From Gemmatimonadota bacterium (GTDB lineage Bacteria; JBHIER01; G020348925): 64,000 bases of DNA. Below are positions 44,801 to 53,311 of the stretch, piece by piece. The notes under the pieces are model-generated. The model worked only from the letters and a program-made list of their open reading frames with translations. It searched no databases and was not told the DNA's origin. The position numbers and the translations under genes were made by a program. Within the stretch, counting starts at the first letter, position 1. Every line of letters begins with the position of its first letter. The stretch covers positions 4,374,301 to 4,438,300 of the forward strand of contig CP070758.1 in the NCBI GenBank assembly GCA_020348925.1. Direction: 5' to 3'.

Positions 44801-45732
44801 CTGGCATGGCGGGAAACGTATTGCAGGCTTTTGAGGATGTCCCTGAAGCCTGGGATGCCTGGAATATCGGCTACACCGGAAGGAGTTGGAATATCGAAGA
44901 TGTGGAAAGTATCGAAATCATCGAACAAGGTCCTCTCCGCGCCAGGATGCGTATCGTCCGGACCTTTGGAAAATCCCGTTTCATTCAGGATATCATTCTC
45001 TACAATGATATTGCCAGAATCGATGTTGAAAACCAGATCGACTGGCATGAAGATCATATCCTCTTAAAGGCCGCCTTTCCCGTCAATGTGCGGAGCGACG
45101 TGGTCACCTGTGAAATACCCTATGGCACCATAGATCGGAAGACCATGCCTGTGACCTCTCAGGACAGTGCCAAATTTGAAATCTCGGCCCATAAGTGGAT
45201 TGACATGTCCGATGGTTCATACGGTGTCGGGCTGTTGAACGATAGCAAATATGGCCATGATGTCAGGGGAAACATGATGCGCATCACCCTGCTCCGATCC
45301 CCCAAGTGGCCGGATCCCGGGGCTGATATGGGGCATCATTCTTTCACCTATTCCCTCTATCCCCATGCCGGGGACTGGCGAGAAGCACAGACCCACCGCC
45401 GTGGCTACGAACTGAACTGTCCGCTGATCGCTCGCATTGAATCACCCCACACAGGCGAATTGCCGCCTCAACACTCCTTCGTTTCAATCGAACCGGAAAA
45501 TGTCGTCCTGTCGGTCGCCAAGAAAGCCGAAGACAGTGAGAACCTCATCGTGAGATTCTACGAGCTGTGTGGAACGGAAACACGAGCCGAAATCTCTCTT
45601 CCCCTTTCGTTTCGGGGAGCTCATGAAACAGATCTCCTGGAAAATCTCGGGAGTGAGCTTGAGGTTAAGGGAAACACAATTTATGTTCCCACCAAACCCT
45701 ATGAGATCAAAACGATAACCGTCGAGTTTTAA
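41809..45732 (+). CDS. Exported GH38 alpha-mannosidase
   Basis: A 1307-residue protein with signal peptide, an N-terminal beta region of about 480 residues, then the GH38 catalytic domain. The first zinc ligands are in IGNAHIDMAWLWPW (about 508-521), the nucleophile Asp is in GWIPDSFGYAWTLPQ (about 625), and FNQFHDILPGSCI is the conserved downstream element. The mannosidase middle and C-terminal beta domains follow. It should release mannose from alpha-mannosides such as N-glycans or polysaccharide outside the cytoplasm. The large N-domain, including PA14- or jelly-roll-like parts, is an inference. RBS GGAGG lies before the ATG. Confidence 0.92.
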   Translation: MSRRQSVLFLLVLLVSIHTMNTLGVESNERFIDEWLVLGAFTYEQEQERLAVDFLQGEHNVIPYDGAVTSGKIWKKLRIDYKGKLDFITQGDFGDTENTVCYAHAFIRSPTEHNAFLLVGSDDAVRIYVNGIDVHYHEIPRGWRPDQDTVMVRLGIGWNRLTAKVANGVGDFALSVRLVDEQFEPLRDIQSQSENPAGRGAFEMISVSPHLRIMDTGFSGFSMTGQDLRLELFADILNLGTEKPAKADVRLEGAFGEARKYRIERHPYERILFQFTPVEIERLAHGDKRLKIELVWDGHFDSEQLIFEPWDALKSLLAGIELRGWTYCSGDVDVATTDYLEGTKWVPYTPDGVVEIPTGVVTFANRFILPPELIGFPLSLYIPEKYEHSQFWINRKEQKVQEGKLHLAQAEENAHSMFIIARIDSLKGKPPFLSKINPTMDSFSLLSADAYWAPVFTGGQVALIDETASELLIAALREDKSEFFNLVDREARRFHDVSPRIKENTINVIGNAHIDMAWLWPWSETVDVCQVTFERALKNMEHYPDFLYAQSQAQAYAWMEERHPELFERIRKRVEEGRWIIVGGTWVEPDNNLPSGESQVRQILYGKRYFKEKFGFDVNIGWIPDSFGYAWTLPQIYRKSGFKYFVTQKLTWNDTNEFPYKVFHWQSPDGSRLFCYFPYTYTHDLGPRRLAEQFLDYHKRTGLKDQLVLYGTGDHGGGPSEQMIDRVQTLNEIGTFPTVRQANPQRFLDNLEQQTEDLPVCNDELYLEYHRGCYTTQALIKERNRRCEMLLETAEKLASFSQLPYPAEDLEKAWKKTLFNQFHDILPGSCIPQVVVDANVDYDWVEKKLNGIISGSLGDIAGRIHIHSRKGIPDRTDMKETMEIPVVVFNPFSWSRSDIVKIVPDLSSLQNFHISDQSGIECVHQEYGDTLLFFAKDVPPLGYKTYWILAPSARTPHNITNATGNSISSQWFQLDINPQTGNWARLYDRKRQVDVLEPGMAGNVLQAFEDVPEAWDAWNIGYTGRSWNIEDVESIEIIEQGPLRARMRIVRTFGKSRFIQDIILYNDIARIDVENQIDWHEDHILLKAAFPVNVRSDVVTCEIPYGTIDRKTMPVTSQDSAKFEISAHKWIDMSDGSYGVGLLNDSKYGHDVRGNMMRITLLRSPKWPDPGADMGHHSFTYSLYPHAGDWREAQTHRRGYELNCPLIARIESPHTGELPPQHSFVSIEPENVVLSVAKKAEDSENLIVRFYELCGTETRAEISLPLSFRGAHETDLLENLGSELEVKGNTIYVPTKPYEIKTITVEF

Positions 45733-45880
45733 AATGATTCCAATCTCAATAAAAAAACTTAAATCGATAGGATATTTTCTTGAAAGCGGAGCGCGATGAG
45801 AATATATTTGTTTCTGTTGCGATATTTTTTGAAAACTCCCAATGGATTCTCTGAAACCTGCATGATTGACTGAGTATATA

Positions 45881-47143
45881 ATGAGCAGAGAGAGAGACGA
45901 AGAATACATTGAGGCCAAGTGGAAACTGGAAATGCAACTCCAGGAGGCCACGTCAAAATTGGAGGAGATGGTCAGAAACTGGTCTGACGAGCTGTTGAAA
46001 AAGCACCGGCTTTTAGCTGAGCAACAGGAGCGTGTCCGGGAAGCTTACGAAGCACTCCAGGAAAAAGACCAAAAGCTCGAGGAATCTGAGCGAAAGTACA
46101 GGGCCATCGTCGAGAGTGCGGGAGATGCCATCATCTCACTGGATGCCGAGAATACGGTACTCTCCTGGAACGAAGGCGCTCATGAGGTATTCGGCTATTC
46201 ACAAGATGAGGCGATCGGTAAGAATATCGATGAGCTCCTCATCAAAGAGGATATTAGAGATGAAGCGCTTCAACTGACTCGCAAAGCCCACGGCGGCGAG
46301 AAGATCATGACCTTCGAATCCGTTCGGTATGCGAAGGATGGCAGACCCAAGAACGTCCTCATCACCGCGACACCCCTGAAGGATCCTCAAGGACGCACAT
46401 ATGCAATCTCCCTCATTTACAAGGATATTACACAACTGAAAATTGCGCAGCAGCGCCTCATCCAATCCGAGAAGCAGGCGGCTTTGGGTCTTATTGCGGG
46501 CAGTATCGGCCACGAGTTGAACAACGCTGTGGGTGAAATGCTCATCTACGCGAACCTGCTCAAGAAGAACCCGGAGGATGTCGAGCAGGTGAAGGAACTG
46601 ATCGATACAATTGGTGAGATCGTGGAGAGGTGTTCCATCCACAGTCGCGACCTTCTGTCCCTTTCACGGCCGGCCGAACCTGAGATGAAAACCCTTTCTC
46701 TTGAGACAATCCTCGAGGATACAACCCAGACAATGGTCACGTGTGGTCTCCTGAAACGGTTCACCATTGTCCGAGACTATACTCCCAATCTCCCATCGGT
46801 CCTCGGTGACAGGAATCAGATTGAGCAGATCATCAGAAATCTTGAGATCAATGGTGCTCACGCCATGGGTGATGAGGGAACGCTGACGATAGGGACAAGA
46901 TGTTCGAAGGACGGGCAGTTTGTCGAATTCCTCATCAAAGATACAGGCCACGGAATGTCGCAGGAGATCCGGGAGAAAATCTTCGAACCCTTTTATACGA
47001 CGAAATGCGACGGCGCAGGAACGGGATTAGGCATGCATGTTGTTAAAGGAATTGTGGAACAGCATAAGGGTTATATACGTATCGAAAGTGAGGTGGGCAA
47101 AGGGACGACAATGATTGTCGGCATTCCCACGAGGAAGAGATAA
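45881..47143 (+). CDS. Soluble PAS-domain histidine kinase
   Basis: A 420-residue kinase without membrane segments: a coiled-coil N-terminus (about 5-75), a PAS domain (KYRAIVESAGDAIISLDAEN), HisKA with IGHELNNAVGE, and HATPase with NLEINGAHAMG, DTGHGMS and GAGTGLGMHV. No response regulator is adjacent, so its partner lies elsewhere. The start is uncertain (ATG 45881 or TTG 45866). It is followed four bases later by the ThyX-like gene. Confidence 0.9.
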   Translation: MSRERDEEYIEAKWKLEMQLQEATSKLEEMVRNWSDELLKKHRLLAEQQERVREAYEALQEKDQKLEESERKYRAIVESAGDAIISLDAENTVLSWNEGAHEVFGYSQDEAIGKNIDELLIKEDIRDEALQLTRKAHGGEKIMTFESVRYAKDGRPKNVLITATPLKDPQGRTYAISLIYKDITQLKIAQQRLIQSEKQAALGLIAGSIGHELNNAVGEMLIYANLLKKNPEDVEQVKELIDTIGEIVERCSIHSRDLLSLSRPAEPEMKTLSLETILEDTTQTMVTCGLLKRFTIVRDYTPNLPSVLGDRNQIEQIIRNLEINGAHAMGDEGTLTIGTRCSKDGQFVEFLIKDTGHGMSQEIREKIFEPFYTTKCDGAGTGLGMHVVKGIVEQHKGYIRIESEVGKGTTMIVGIPTRKR

Positions 47144-47147
47144 ACGA

Positions 47148-48647
47148 ATGGAAATTATCTTAGCCGGGTATAATATCGATACGGACGTTTTGCATGAGAT
47201 GATGGTGAAAGCCGGTGACCGTCAGGATGCGACGCCGGAGACGCTTTCGGCGGCCTACGCCCGCATCAGCCGAAGTCCAGAACCGGTCAACGAGCTCCGT
47301 CGTGCTGCTCGGGAAGAGGTGGAGAAATCCAGAAAATCCAACCGAAACATCATCTTCGGTATGGGCCATCATTCAGTGGCCGAGCATGCCGTCTTCAACT
47401 TCGACATCATGGGCGTCTCCCGACTGGCCATCGAGGAGATCGAGAAGTTCCGTCTCAATTCCTACACCGAGAAATCGCAGCGCTATATTACTCTCGGTGA
47501 TGATTTTGTCATTCCCAAAGAGATACTCGACTCGCCGTTCAGAGACATTTTTGTGGACACTGTCAAAAGTCAAAACCGGCTCTATCATAAATTGTACGAA
47601 ACGCTAAAGACCCATGTGTTTGAAAAACATTCGGATATAGCTCAAGAGAAGAAGAACCGTTCAATCCTGGACGGTTGGGCCAAGGAGGATGCGCGCTACG
47701 TCACATCTTTGGCCACCGAAGGGCAATTGGGCGCAACCTTGAACGCCCGGAATCTGGAACTTCTCTTTCGGCGCTTCGCATCGCATGAACTTTCCGAGGT
47801 TCGGGAGATTGGCGAAAAGATGTTTCGCAAAGTGGAGAAGGTCGCACCTTCGATCATCCTCTTCACTGAAGCCAACGACCACGATCAGAAAACCTATCCA
47901 GCCCTCAGAAATCTCGCGGTAGAAAGAATGGAGAGGGATCATTCCGATTCCCAAAAATTTTTACCGGATGATGTCACCATGGTCAATCACACCGCCGACG
48001 CGGACAACATCAGCGTCGCGACACTGCTACACACCTCCACGCATCAACCTTTTGCACAATGCCTTGACAGAACGAGGAAAATGAGCTTCGGTCAAAAGAG
48101 GGAAATGGTGAAGGCGGCGTGCCAGCATATGGAACTGTATGACAGCGCGCTGCGAGAATTCGAATACGTCGATGCGACCTTCGATCTCATCGTCTCCGCT
48201 TCCTGTTTTGCACAGTTGAAGCGCCATAGAATGGTTACTCTCACCTGTCAGGGATATGATCCGGAGTTACATGTAACCATCCCGGAGTCGATCACCGCCA
48301 CAGGGATGGAAAAAGATTTTCTGGAACTTATTACAAAAACAGAGGATGTGTATAAAATAATTCATCGTCAATTACCCGCAATCGCTCCATACATTCTGAC
48401 AAACGCCCATCGGAAACGTGTTTTGCTCAAGGTCAATGCCAGGGAGCTTTACCACATGTCGCGGCTCCGCCAGGACGCCACGGCCCAGTGGGACATTCGG
48501 CAGTTGACGGGCAGAATTGTAGCTCAGGCCAAGGATGTTATGCCTCTCACGCTTCTTATTGCCGGCGGCAAGGACGAGTACCCGCAAATTTATGAAGACG
48601 TATACGGACATTCGCCAAAAGTCATGGAGGCGGAATTACCGACGTAG
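47148..48647 (+). CDS. Double-length ThyX-like (FAD-dependent thymidylate synthase family) protein
   Basis: A 499-residue protein about twice the usual ThyX length. The N-half has GMGHHSVAEHAVFNFDIMGV then SRLAIEEIEKFRLNSYTEKS and QRY, resembling the ThyX region RHRxxSxNExSxRY but with KFR for RHR and Thr for Asn. The C-half has QLKRHRMVTLTCQGYDPELH and a repeat of the fold. Each half thus keeps a different part of the split motif. Long proteins of this type are annotated as ThyX family; whether they make dTMP is unproven. It follows the kinase gene after four bases. Confidence 0.8.
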   Translation: MEIILAGYNIDTDVLHEMMVKAGDRQDATPETLSAAYARISRSPEPVNELRRAAREEVEKSRKSNRNIIFGMGHHSVAEHAVFNFDIMGVSRLAIEEIEKFRLNSYTEKSQRYITLGDDFVIPKEILDSPFRDIFVDTVKSQNRLYHKLYETLKTHVFEKHSDIAQEKKNRSILDGWAKEDARYVTSLATEGQLGATLNARNLELLFRRFASHELSEVREIGEKMFRKVEKVAPSIILFTEANDHDQKTYPALRNLAVERMERDHSDSQKFLPDDVTMVNHTADADNISVATLLHTSTHQPFAQCLDRTRKMSFGQKREMVKAACQHMELYDSALREFEYVDATFDLIVSASCFAQLKRHRMVTLTCQGYDPELHVTIPESITATGMEKDFLELITKTEDVYKIIHRQLPAIAPYILTNAHRKRVLLKVNARELYHMSRLRQDATAQWDIRQLTGRIVAQAKDVMPLTLLIAGGKDEYPQIYEDVYGHSPKVMEAELPT

Positions 48648-48873
48648 ACTTTTTTTCTCTGCCCAATGTGAGGCGTCTCCGAATTATACGTCCTTTTCTG
48701 GGAAGAATGCAGAAAACGACCTCTGCAACGATGAAACCCTGCACTCCTCCTTTCTGACTCGTTGAATTCATTGAATAAATAAGCTGGCCCGGAGTGAAAC
48801 GTTCTATCATTTTCGTTGTAACAACCTCGAAAAAACACTTGCCAAGAAGGGGTCGGATAACTATTCTTAATTT

Positions 48874-49128
48874 TATCGATGGCACATAGCCCTTCGATAG
48901 GATTGAAAAAGGAGGTGATCCTATTCCGATTTGTTAAAATTCTCCTGTTTCTCAAGAATTCTTGAAGACAGGATCATTTATTCTTTATCAGGAATATACT
49001 GCTCTGCGGGGGCAAGTATACCTATCCGCAGTCTTATGATGCCGTCCCCTGAAAGTGATGGAGGCGAACTTGCTCCCATTATCTCTACATACTGACGACA
49101 TGGAATTTACCTCGTGAGAGGTTTTTTT
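48874..49128 (+). ncRNA. Candidate structured small RNA
   Basis: A fair promoter (TTGCCA 48839-48844, 17 bases, TATTCT 48862-48867) would start transcription near 48874. Stems TATCGA/TCGATA (48874-48899), ATAGGAT/ATCCTAT (48897-48924) and CTGCGG/CCGCAG (about 49003-49030), plus GGGCAAG pairing with CTTGCTCCC, suggest folding. An intrinsic terminator follows (49109-49128). An AAAGGAGGTGATCC block at about 48909-48922 is complementary to the 16S 3' end. A ~55-codon TTG frame (48931-49094) is an alternative reading. I recognise no Rfam class. Confidence 0.25.
49109..49128 (+). terminator. Intrinsic terminator
   Basis: ACCTC-GTGA-GAGGT followed by a run of seven T. The short stem is GC-rich. It would end the candidate RNA and lies upstream of the vapBC promoter. 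Confidence 0.6.
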
Positions 49129-49241
49129 CTTTTTCCGCTGATATCTCTCAAAAGACATCTCCTGCCGGTATTTTTCGAACCGCATGAATGGGGAACTTCG
49201 AAATATTTCAGACTACGATTCTATTATCGATGATATAAATA

Positions 49242-49270
49242 TTGACAGGTATATGGATTTATAGTATATT
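49242..49270 (+). promoter_or_regulatory. vapBC promoter with inverted repeat
   Basis: TTGACA (49242-49247), a 17-base spacer, and TATATT (49265-49270). An inverted repeat TATTGACA / TGTCAATA (about 49240-49247 and 49276-49283) brackets the -10 box and could be the VapB operator. The promoter seems intact although the genes are broken. Confidence 0.6.
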
Positions 49271-49300
49271 GCCGTTGTCAATAATAAAGGAGATGGGAAA

Positions 49301-49396
49301 ATGGAAGTGGTCGTTTCCCCAATGTATTCTGAGTTCCGTGGGGCCTCTATGGGAAGGGACGGTCCTCTCCACCGCGAGGCAGGGGATCGAGTATGA
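49301..49396 (+). pseudogene. VapB antitoxin relic
   Basis: A 31-codon frame starting MEVVVSP, like AbrB-type VapB antitoxins, behind AAAGGAG. It ends REAGDRV, resembling the later KPGDRV segment of the family. It is far shorter than usual VapB (about 75 residues) and the middle does not match, so it has probably lost internal and C-terminal sequence. It overlaps the vapC relic by ATGA, as intact pairs do. Confidence 0.4.
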
Positions 49397-49760
49397 TTTC
49401 AATCGACTCTTTCGGCTGGGTCGAATTCTTCATCGAAGGCTCACGCGCAGACCAGTATGACCTTACTTTCAGATTTCCTATGATGTTCTGACTCCCAGTG
49501 TCGTTTTATACGAAGTTTACAAGAAATTCGCAAGAGAGAAAAACGAAGAAAAGGCATTCTTGGTCGCGGCTCAGATGCCAGAAACAAGGAGCGTTCATCT
49601 CAAGACTGAAACTGTTCTGTCAGCAGCTGATTTGAACCTCATGTACGAGCTTCCTCTGACAGATAGCAGTCTTTATGCGACGGTGCAAAAAGAACAATGT
49701 CCAGCCGTTACGTCCGATCCGCATTATGAAGGACAGGATGACGTTTTCCCTAATCAATAG
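49393..49760 (+). pseudogene. VapC PIN-domain toxin, frameshifted
   Basis: The first frame gives MISIDSFGWVEFFIEGSRAD, the PIN-domain start with its catalytic Asp. Near 49465-49480 the frame shifts, and the rest reads YDVLTPSVVLYEVYKKFARE, then LSAADLNLMYELPLTDSSLY and VTSDPHYEG, matching the middle and end of VapC. One frameshift separates two good halves, so this is a recently broken toxin or a sequencing error. Confidence 0.7.
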
Positions 49761-49804
49761 ACTGGACACGACTGCGGTATCTGAATTTTTCCCACAGGAT
49801 CGCT

Positions 49805-50416
49805 ATGAACAAATCAGTAGAGGAGATTCTCGTTTTCCCGACCTCGTTATTCAAGGAGTTGGGTTATTTTCATGGATTCAGCCCTGATGTTGAAAGATTC
49901 ATTCAGCCCATAACGGATGCCGCCCGTTTTGTCCCCCGACCTCCGGCCGAGGAGGATCCCTCCCTGAAGCAGATTATTCCCTATGTCATGATACGTCACA
50001 GGGACCATATTTTCCGGTATAAGCGAACCCGCAGAGGTGAGGAGGAGCGGCTTCATACCAAGTATTCGGTCGGCGTGGGCGGTCACATCAATCCCTTTGA
50101 CAAATTCGACCTGTTCGCCGCCACAAAGTCCGTTATCGAAATGGGTATGGAACGGGAAGTGGCTGAAGAAGTCATAATAGGTATACCCTACACCGCCCAG
50201 TGTGTGGGATTGTTGAATGACGATTCGAATGACGTCGGTAAAGTCCACTTCGGGATCGTCTATCAGCTCGATGTGGCTGAACCGAAAGTCGAAATTCGGG
50301 AAAGGGGGGCCTTCACCCAGGGAAGTTTCGTTCGGGCTGATGATCTCCGCCGCGATTTCGATTTCTTCGAGACGTGGTCTCAGATTTTGATCGAATCGTA
50401 TGTATCGAAATCGTAA
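49805..50416 (+). CDS. Nudix-family predicted phosphoesterase
   Basis: A 203-residue protein of the COG4112-like group (predicted phosphoesterase of the Nudix family). The Nudix region starts YSVGVGGHINPFD and, after an insertion, has the helix segment MEREVAEEVII, matching the RExxEE core. The activity on a nucleoside diphosphate derivative is general to the family; the substrate is unknown. It starts 44 bases after the vapC relic; no distinct promoter is visible. Confidence 0.8.
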   Translation: MNKSVEEILVFPTSLFKELGYFHGFSPDVERFIQPITDAARFVPRPPAEEDPSLKQIIPYVMIRHRDHIFRYKRTRRGEEERLHTKYSVGVGGHINPFDKFDLFAATKSVIEMGMEREVAEEVIIGIPYTAQCVGLLNDDSNDVGKVHFGIVYQLDVAEPKVEIRERGAFTQGSFVRADDLRRDFDFFETWSQILIESYVSKS

Positions 50417-50437
50417 CATTTACAGGGGAAATATGTT

Positions 50438-53161
50438 ATGAATCACTTTTCACATGTTCTCTTCTCTCTGCTTTCGATTGTTTTACTTTTTCAGAGCCCT
50501 CGGGTGAATGGTGTCGAGGATGAAGAAGTGAAAGGTGTTTCGGGGAAAAAGCTCGTCGAGGAAACCTGGATGAGCACCTTTGTGAACGATGTTCAGGTCG
50601 GCTATTCCCACATGAAGACATACACCATCAAATACCATGGTCATGACGCGCTTCAGTTCGTATCCGACCGCTTGATGAGAGCCAAAATTCGCGGCCACAA
50701 GTACGAAACATCCGGTTCGACAACGCTCATTGTCAGTCCCAAGTATGAACCCCTCTATTTCAAAGTGGTGAGAGGGTCCGGGCGACACGAAATGTCTGCA
50801 GAGGGTTCCAGGGACGAAGATATGATGATTGCCGAGAAACACTCACCGTGGACGTCGAGTCAGGTGAACATTCCTCTGGAACCGAACGTCTTTTTCCCGG
50901 GGCATGAGTTGAAAGCCATGGAGGACACCGAAATCGAGCTCGGGGTCAAGTATATTTTTAAAATTATTGATATTGAGGATCTTCAAGTGAAAGAGTGGCC
51001 GATGATGCTCCTGGAGCGCAGACCGTTTGAACCCGACAGCATTCTTATCTTTCCCGAGGCGGAGGGACCACTCCATGTCGAGAAATGGTCTGTGGGCGAC
51101 AACATCATCCAGTATTGGAAAGACGGCACAGGAGCGACATGGCGGAGAGAGGAAGGAAATCAATTCAGCCTTCGAACGACCCAAGAGAAGGCGATCGATT
51201 TTGCTCCCGAACTGGATATCTGGGAGAACATCGCCTTCAAGAGTGACAAGGTGATTCTCAACTCGAAAAAGACATCTGAAATGAAGATCCAGTTTAAAGT
51301 CAAAGGTATTGCCTGTGGAAATATCTTCGGGGAGGATGAAAGATTGCGCGTCGTTGAAACCACGGAGAAAGAGGACACCTGTATCGTTGTTGTCCATTCA
51401 ACGGTTCCTGCTCTCAGTGAGAGTGCAGCCGTCGATCTCCCTGTCGATGAATCTGATTTTGAAGCGTATCTTGGGGCGACACCATATATTCAATCGGACG
51501 ATACGACCATCGTAAACTTAGCCCAAGAGATTGTTGGGGAGGAGCGAAATGCCTACAAGGTTGCCGTGAAGCTGTGCGAATGGGTCCACTTCAATATTGA
51601 TTACCGTTTTCTGTTCTCCAATGTGACCGCCCGGGATGTCCTGAAAACCAAGTCCGGCGACTGCAGCGAGTTCTCCCTCCTGTACACGGCTATGGCCAGA
51701 GCCGCAGGTGTTCCCACCAGAGAATGTCAGGGGATCGTTTACGGGAGTGACGGGAAGTTTTACCGCCACGCCTGGATCGAAAGTTGGGTCGGCGAGTGGG
51801 TCACCATGGACCCCACGTGGAACGAACTCATCGCCGATGCCACTCACCTCAAGTTTGGTGAAATGTACGAAAGTACGCCGAAGTCGATTACACCCGTGGA
51901 TATTCGAGTGTTGGATTATGCGTTTGAGACGGAGCGTCATACAGTGCGGATGAGTGACATTGACCTGAACCTTGGTTTCGATTATAACGATTCCCTTTCG
52001 AAAAAATACAGTTCTCTAAAAAAGAAGCTGATTGAACTCAAAAAAAGTACTGGCAGTGGAACGACATCGATTGAGAGATTCAACGCCTATCGACAGGAAT
52101 TGTCCGATTTTATTTCCAGATACTCCATGAGCATATCCGCGGTGAATGCACGACACGACATAGCAGAGACATACTTCTTCACAGAGGACTATGACAAAGC
52201 CATCGCAGAATTGGAAGCCTTTATTGATGCCTACTATTATCTCAACGAAGAGCTGACAGGTTCTTCACTCCATAGAATCGGTGAGTGTTACCTTCGTATG
52301 AAGAGATACGACGAGGCTCTGAGTACATTCAGAGAAGTCAAGGAGCGGTACCCCCAGAGCAGAGCCGTTGACAACATGGTCATTGACGTCGAAGAGATAG
52401 CCCATTACCTCTGGGACCGGAGCCGATACCCTGAGGCGATTGAACAATATGAGGAAATGATGAATCTCTTCCCGTCACGAAAGACAGTCTACCAGGAAAA
52501 ATTGGCTGACATCTATTACAGTCAGGGAGAGTACGATAAGGCCCTTAACCAGTATGATGATATGATTGCCCTCTACCCTGATCGCAAAACGATTTACAAT
52601 GAACAGATTGCCCTTCTCTATCGCCGTCTGGGTCGCATCGAAGATGCCGTCTCGAAATTTGAAGAAATGATTGAGCTCTTTCCTGAAAGAGAGATGATCT
52701 ATCGGGAGCAGATTGCGGATACGTACAACAAGGCAAAACGTTTTGATGAAGCCGTCGTCACCTACGAAGAGCTTGCCAGACTTTTTCCTGAAAGGGAAAC
52801 AATCTATTTTGGACAGATCGCCAAAATATTCCAGAACCAGGGGAATTATCAGAGAGCCATCACTCAGTACGAACAATTGGCGAAACTCCATCCCGTGAAG
52901 ACTAAGATTTGCTATGAGCAGATTGCAAAACTGTATCTTGGGCAGCAGATGTACGCTGAAGCAATTGCCCAATACGAATATTTAATCGAGCTGTTTCCCG
53001 AGCGTAAGATGATCTATCAGGAACGCATAGCTTCCGTCTATGAGAAGGAACAAGCATACGATAAAGCCATATCTCAGTATCAGGAGCTCATCCGCAATTA
53101 TCCCGAGCGGGAGAAAATATACACGGATAAAATCGAAAAGCTTTCACACCAGGAACCCTGA
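50438..53161 (+). CDS. Exported transglutaminase-like protein with C-terminal TPR array
   Basis: A 907-residue protein with a signal peptide, a beta-rich N-region (about 25-340), a transglutaminase-like core with Cys in TKSGDCSEFSLLYTAMARAA, His in FYRHAWIESW and Asp in WVTMDPTWNE (about 400-465), a linker, and about ten TPR units (about 560-905) of 34 residues. The catalytic triad is complete, so protease or cross-linking activity is possible. The TPR repeats are very regular (YDEALSTFREVKERYPQSR type). It follows the Nudix gene by 21 bases. The target is unknown. Confidence 0.88.
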   Translation: MNHFSHVLFSLLSIVLLFQSPRVNGVEDEEVKGVSGKKLVEETWMSTFVNDVQVGYSHMKTYTIKYHGHDALQFVSDRLMRAKIRGHKYETSGSTTLIVSPKYEPLYFKVVRGSGRHEMSAEGSRDEDMMIAEKHSPWTSSQVNIPLEPNVFFPGHELKAMEDTEIELGVKYIFKIIDIEDLQVKEWPMMLLERRPFEPDSILIFPEAEGPLHVEKWSVGDNIIQYWKDGTGATWRREEGNQFSLRTTQEKAIDFAPELDIWENIAFKSDKVILNSKKTSEMKIQFKVKGIACGNIFGEDERLRVVETTEKEDTCIVVVHSTVPALSESAAVDLPVDESDFEAYLGATPYIQSDDTTIVNLAQEIVGEERNAYKVAVKLCEWVHFNIDYRFLFSNVTARDVLKTKSGDCSEFSLLYTAMARAAGVPTRECQGIVYGSDGKFYRHAWIESWVGEWVTMDPTWNELIADATHLKFGEMYESTPKSITPVDIRVLDYAFETERHTVRMSDIDLNLGFDYNDSLSKKYSSLKKKLIELKKSTGSGTTSIERFNAYRQELSDFISRYSMSISAVNARHDIAETYFFTEDYDKAIAELEAFIDAYYYLNEELTGSSLHRIGECYLRMKRYDEALSTFREVKERYPQSRAVDNMVIDVEEIAHYLWDRSRYPEAIEQYEEMMNLFPSRKTVYQEKLADIYYSQGEYDKALNQYDDMIALYPDRKTIYNEQIALLYRRLGRIEDAVSKFEEMIELFPEREMIYREQIADTYNKAKRFDEAVVTYEELARLFPERETIYFGQIAKIFQNQGNYQRAITQYEQLAKLHPVKTKICYEQIAKLYLGQQMYAEAIAQYEYLIELFPERKMIYQERIASVYEKEQAYDKAISQYQELIRNYPEREKIYTDKIEKLSHQEP

Positions 53162-53175
53162 TCCGCCTGGCGGAT
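53160..53175. repeat. Short palindrome after the transglutaminase gene
   Basis: ATCCGCCTGGCGGAT is a near-perfect palindrome directly after the stop, followed by CTTGAA...TTCAAG (about 53202-53221). The first resembles a short palindrome common in intergenic DNA of many bacteria. It has no T-tract. Confidence 0.4.
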
Positions 53176-53311
53176 GGGCCTCTGCTTCGCACCGCAGCTG
53201 ACTTGAAACTTCCTCTTCAAGTGCCCCAAACTTGAGATCTGAGTCCTGTATATGAAACCTCCGACGTGAACTTCGAGAACCGAGACAAAATTCAGCGATC
53301 TGCAATCATAT

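Larger units (their letters stand above)
48648..49300. other. Intergenic region with candidate RNA and vapBC promoter
   Basis: About 650 bases between the ThyX-like gene and the vapBC relic. The first 190 bases show nothing recognisable. The rest holds the candidate structured RNA and the vapBC promoter. Minus-strand ORFs of 66-121 codons here lack ribosome sites and homology. Confidence 0.45.

Noticed and set aside
48907-48924. Possible 16S rRNA 3'-end fragment on the minus strand
   Set aside because: Only 14 bases match; flanking bases do not continue as 16S. It is better read as an extended Shine-Dalgarno-like block.
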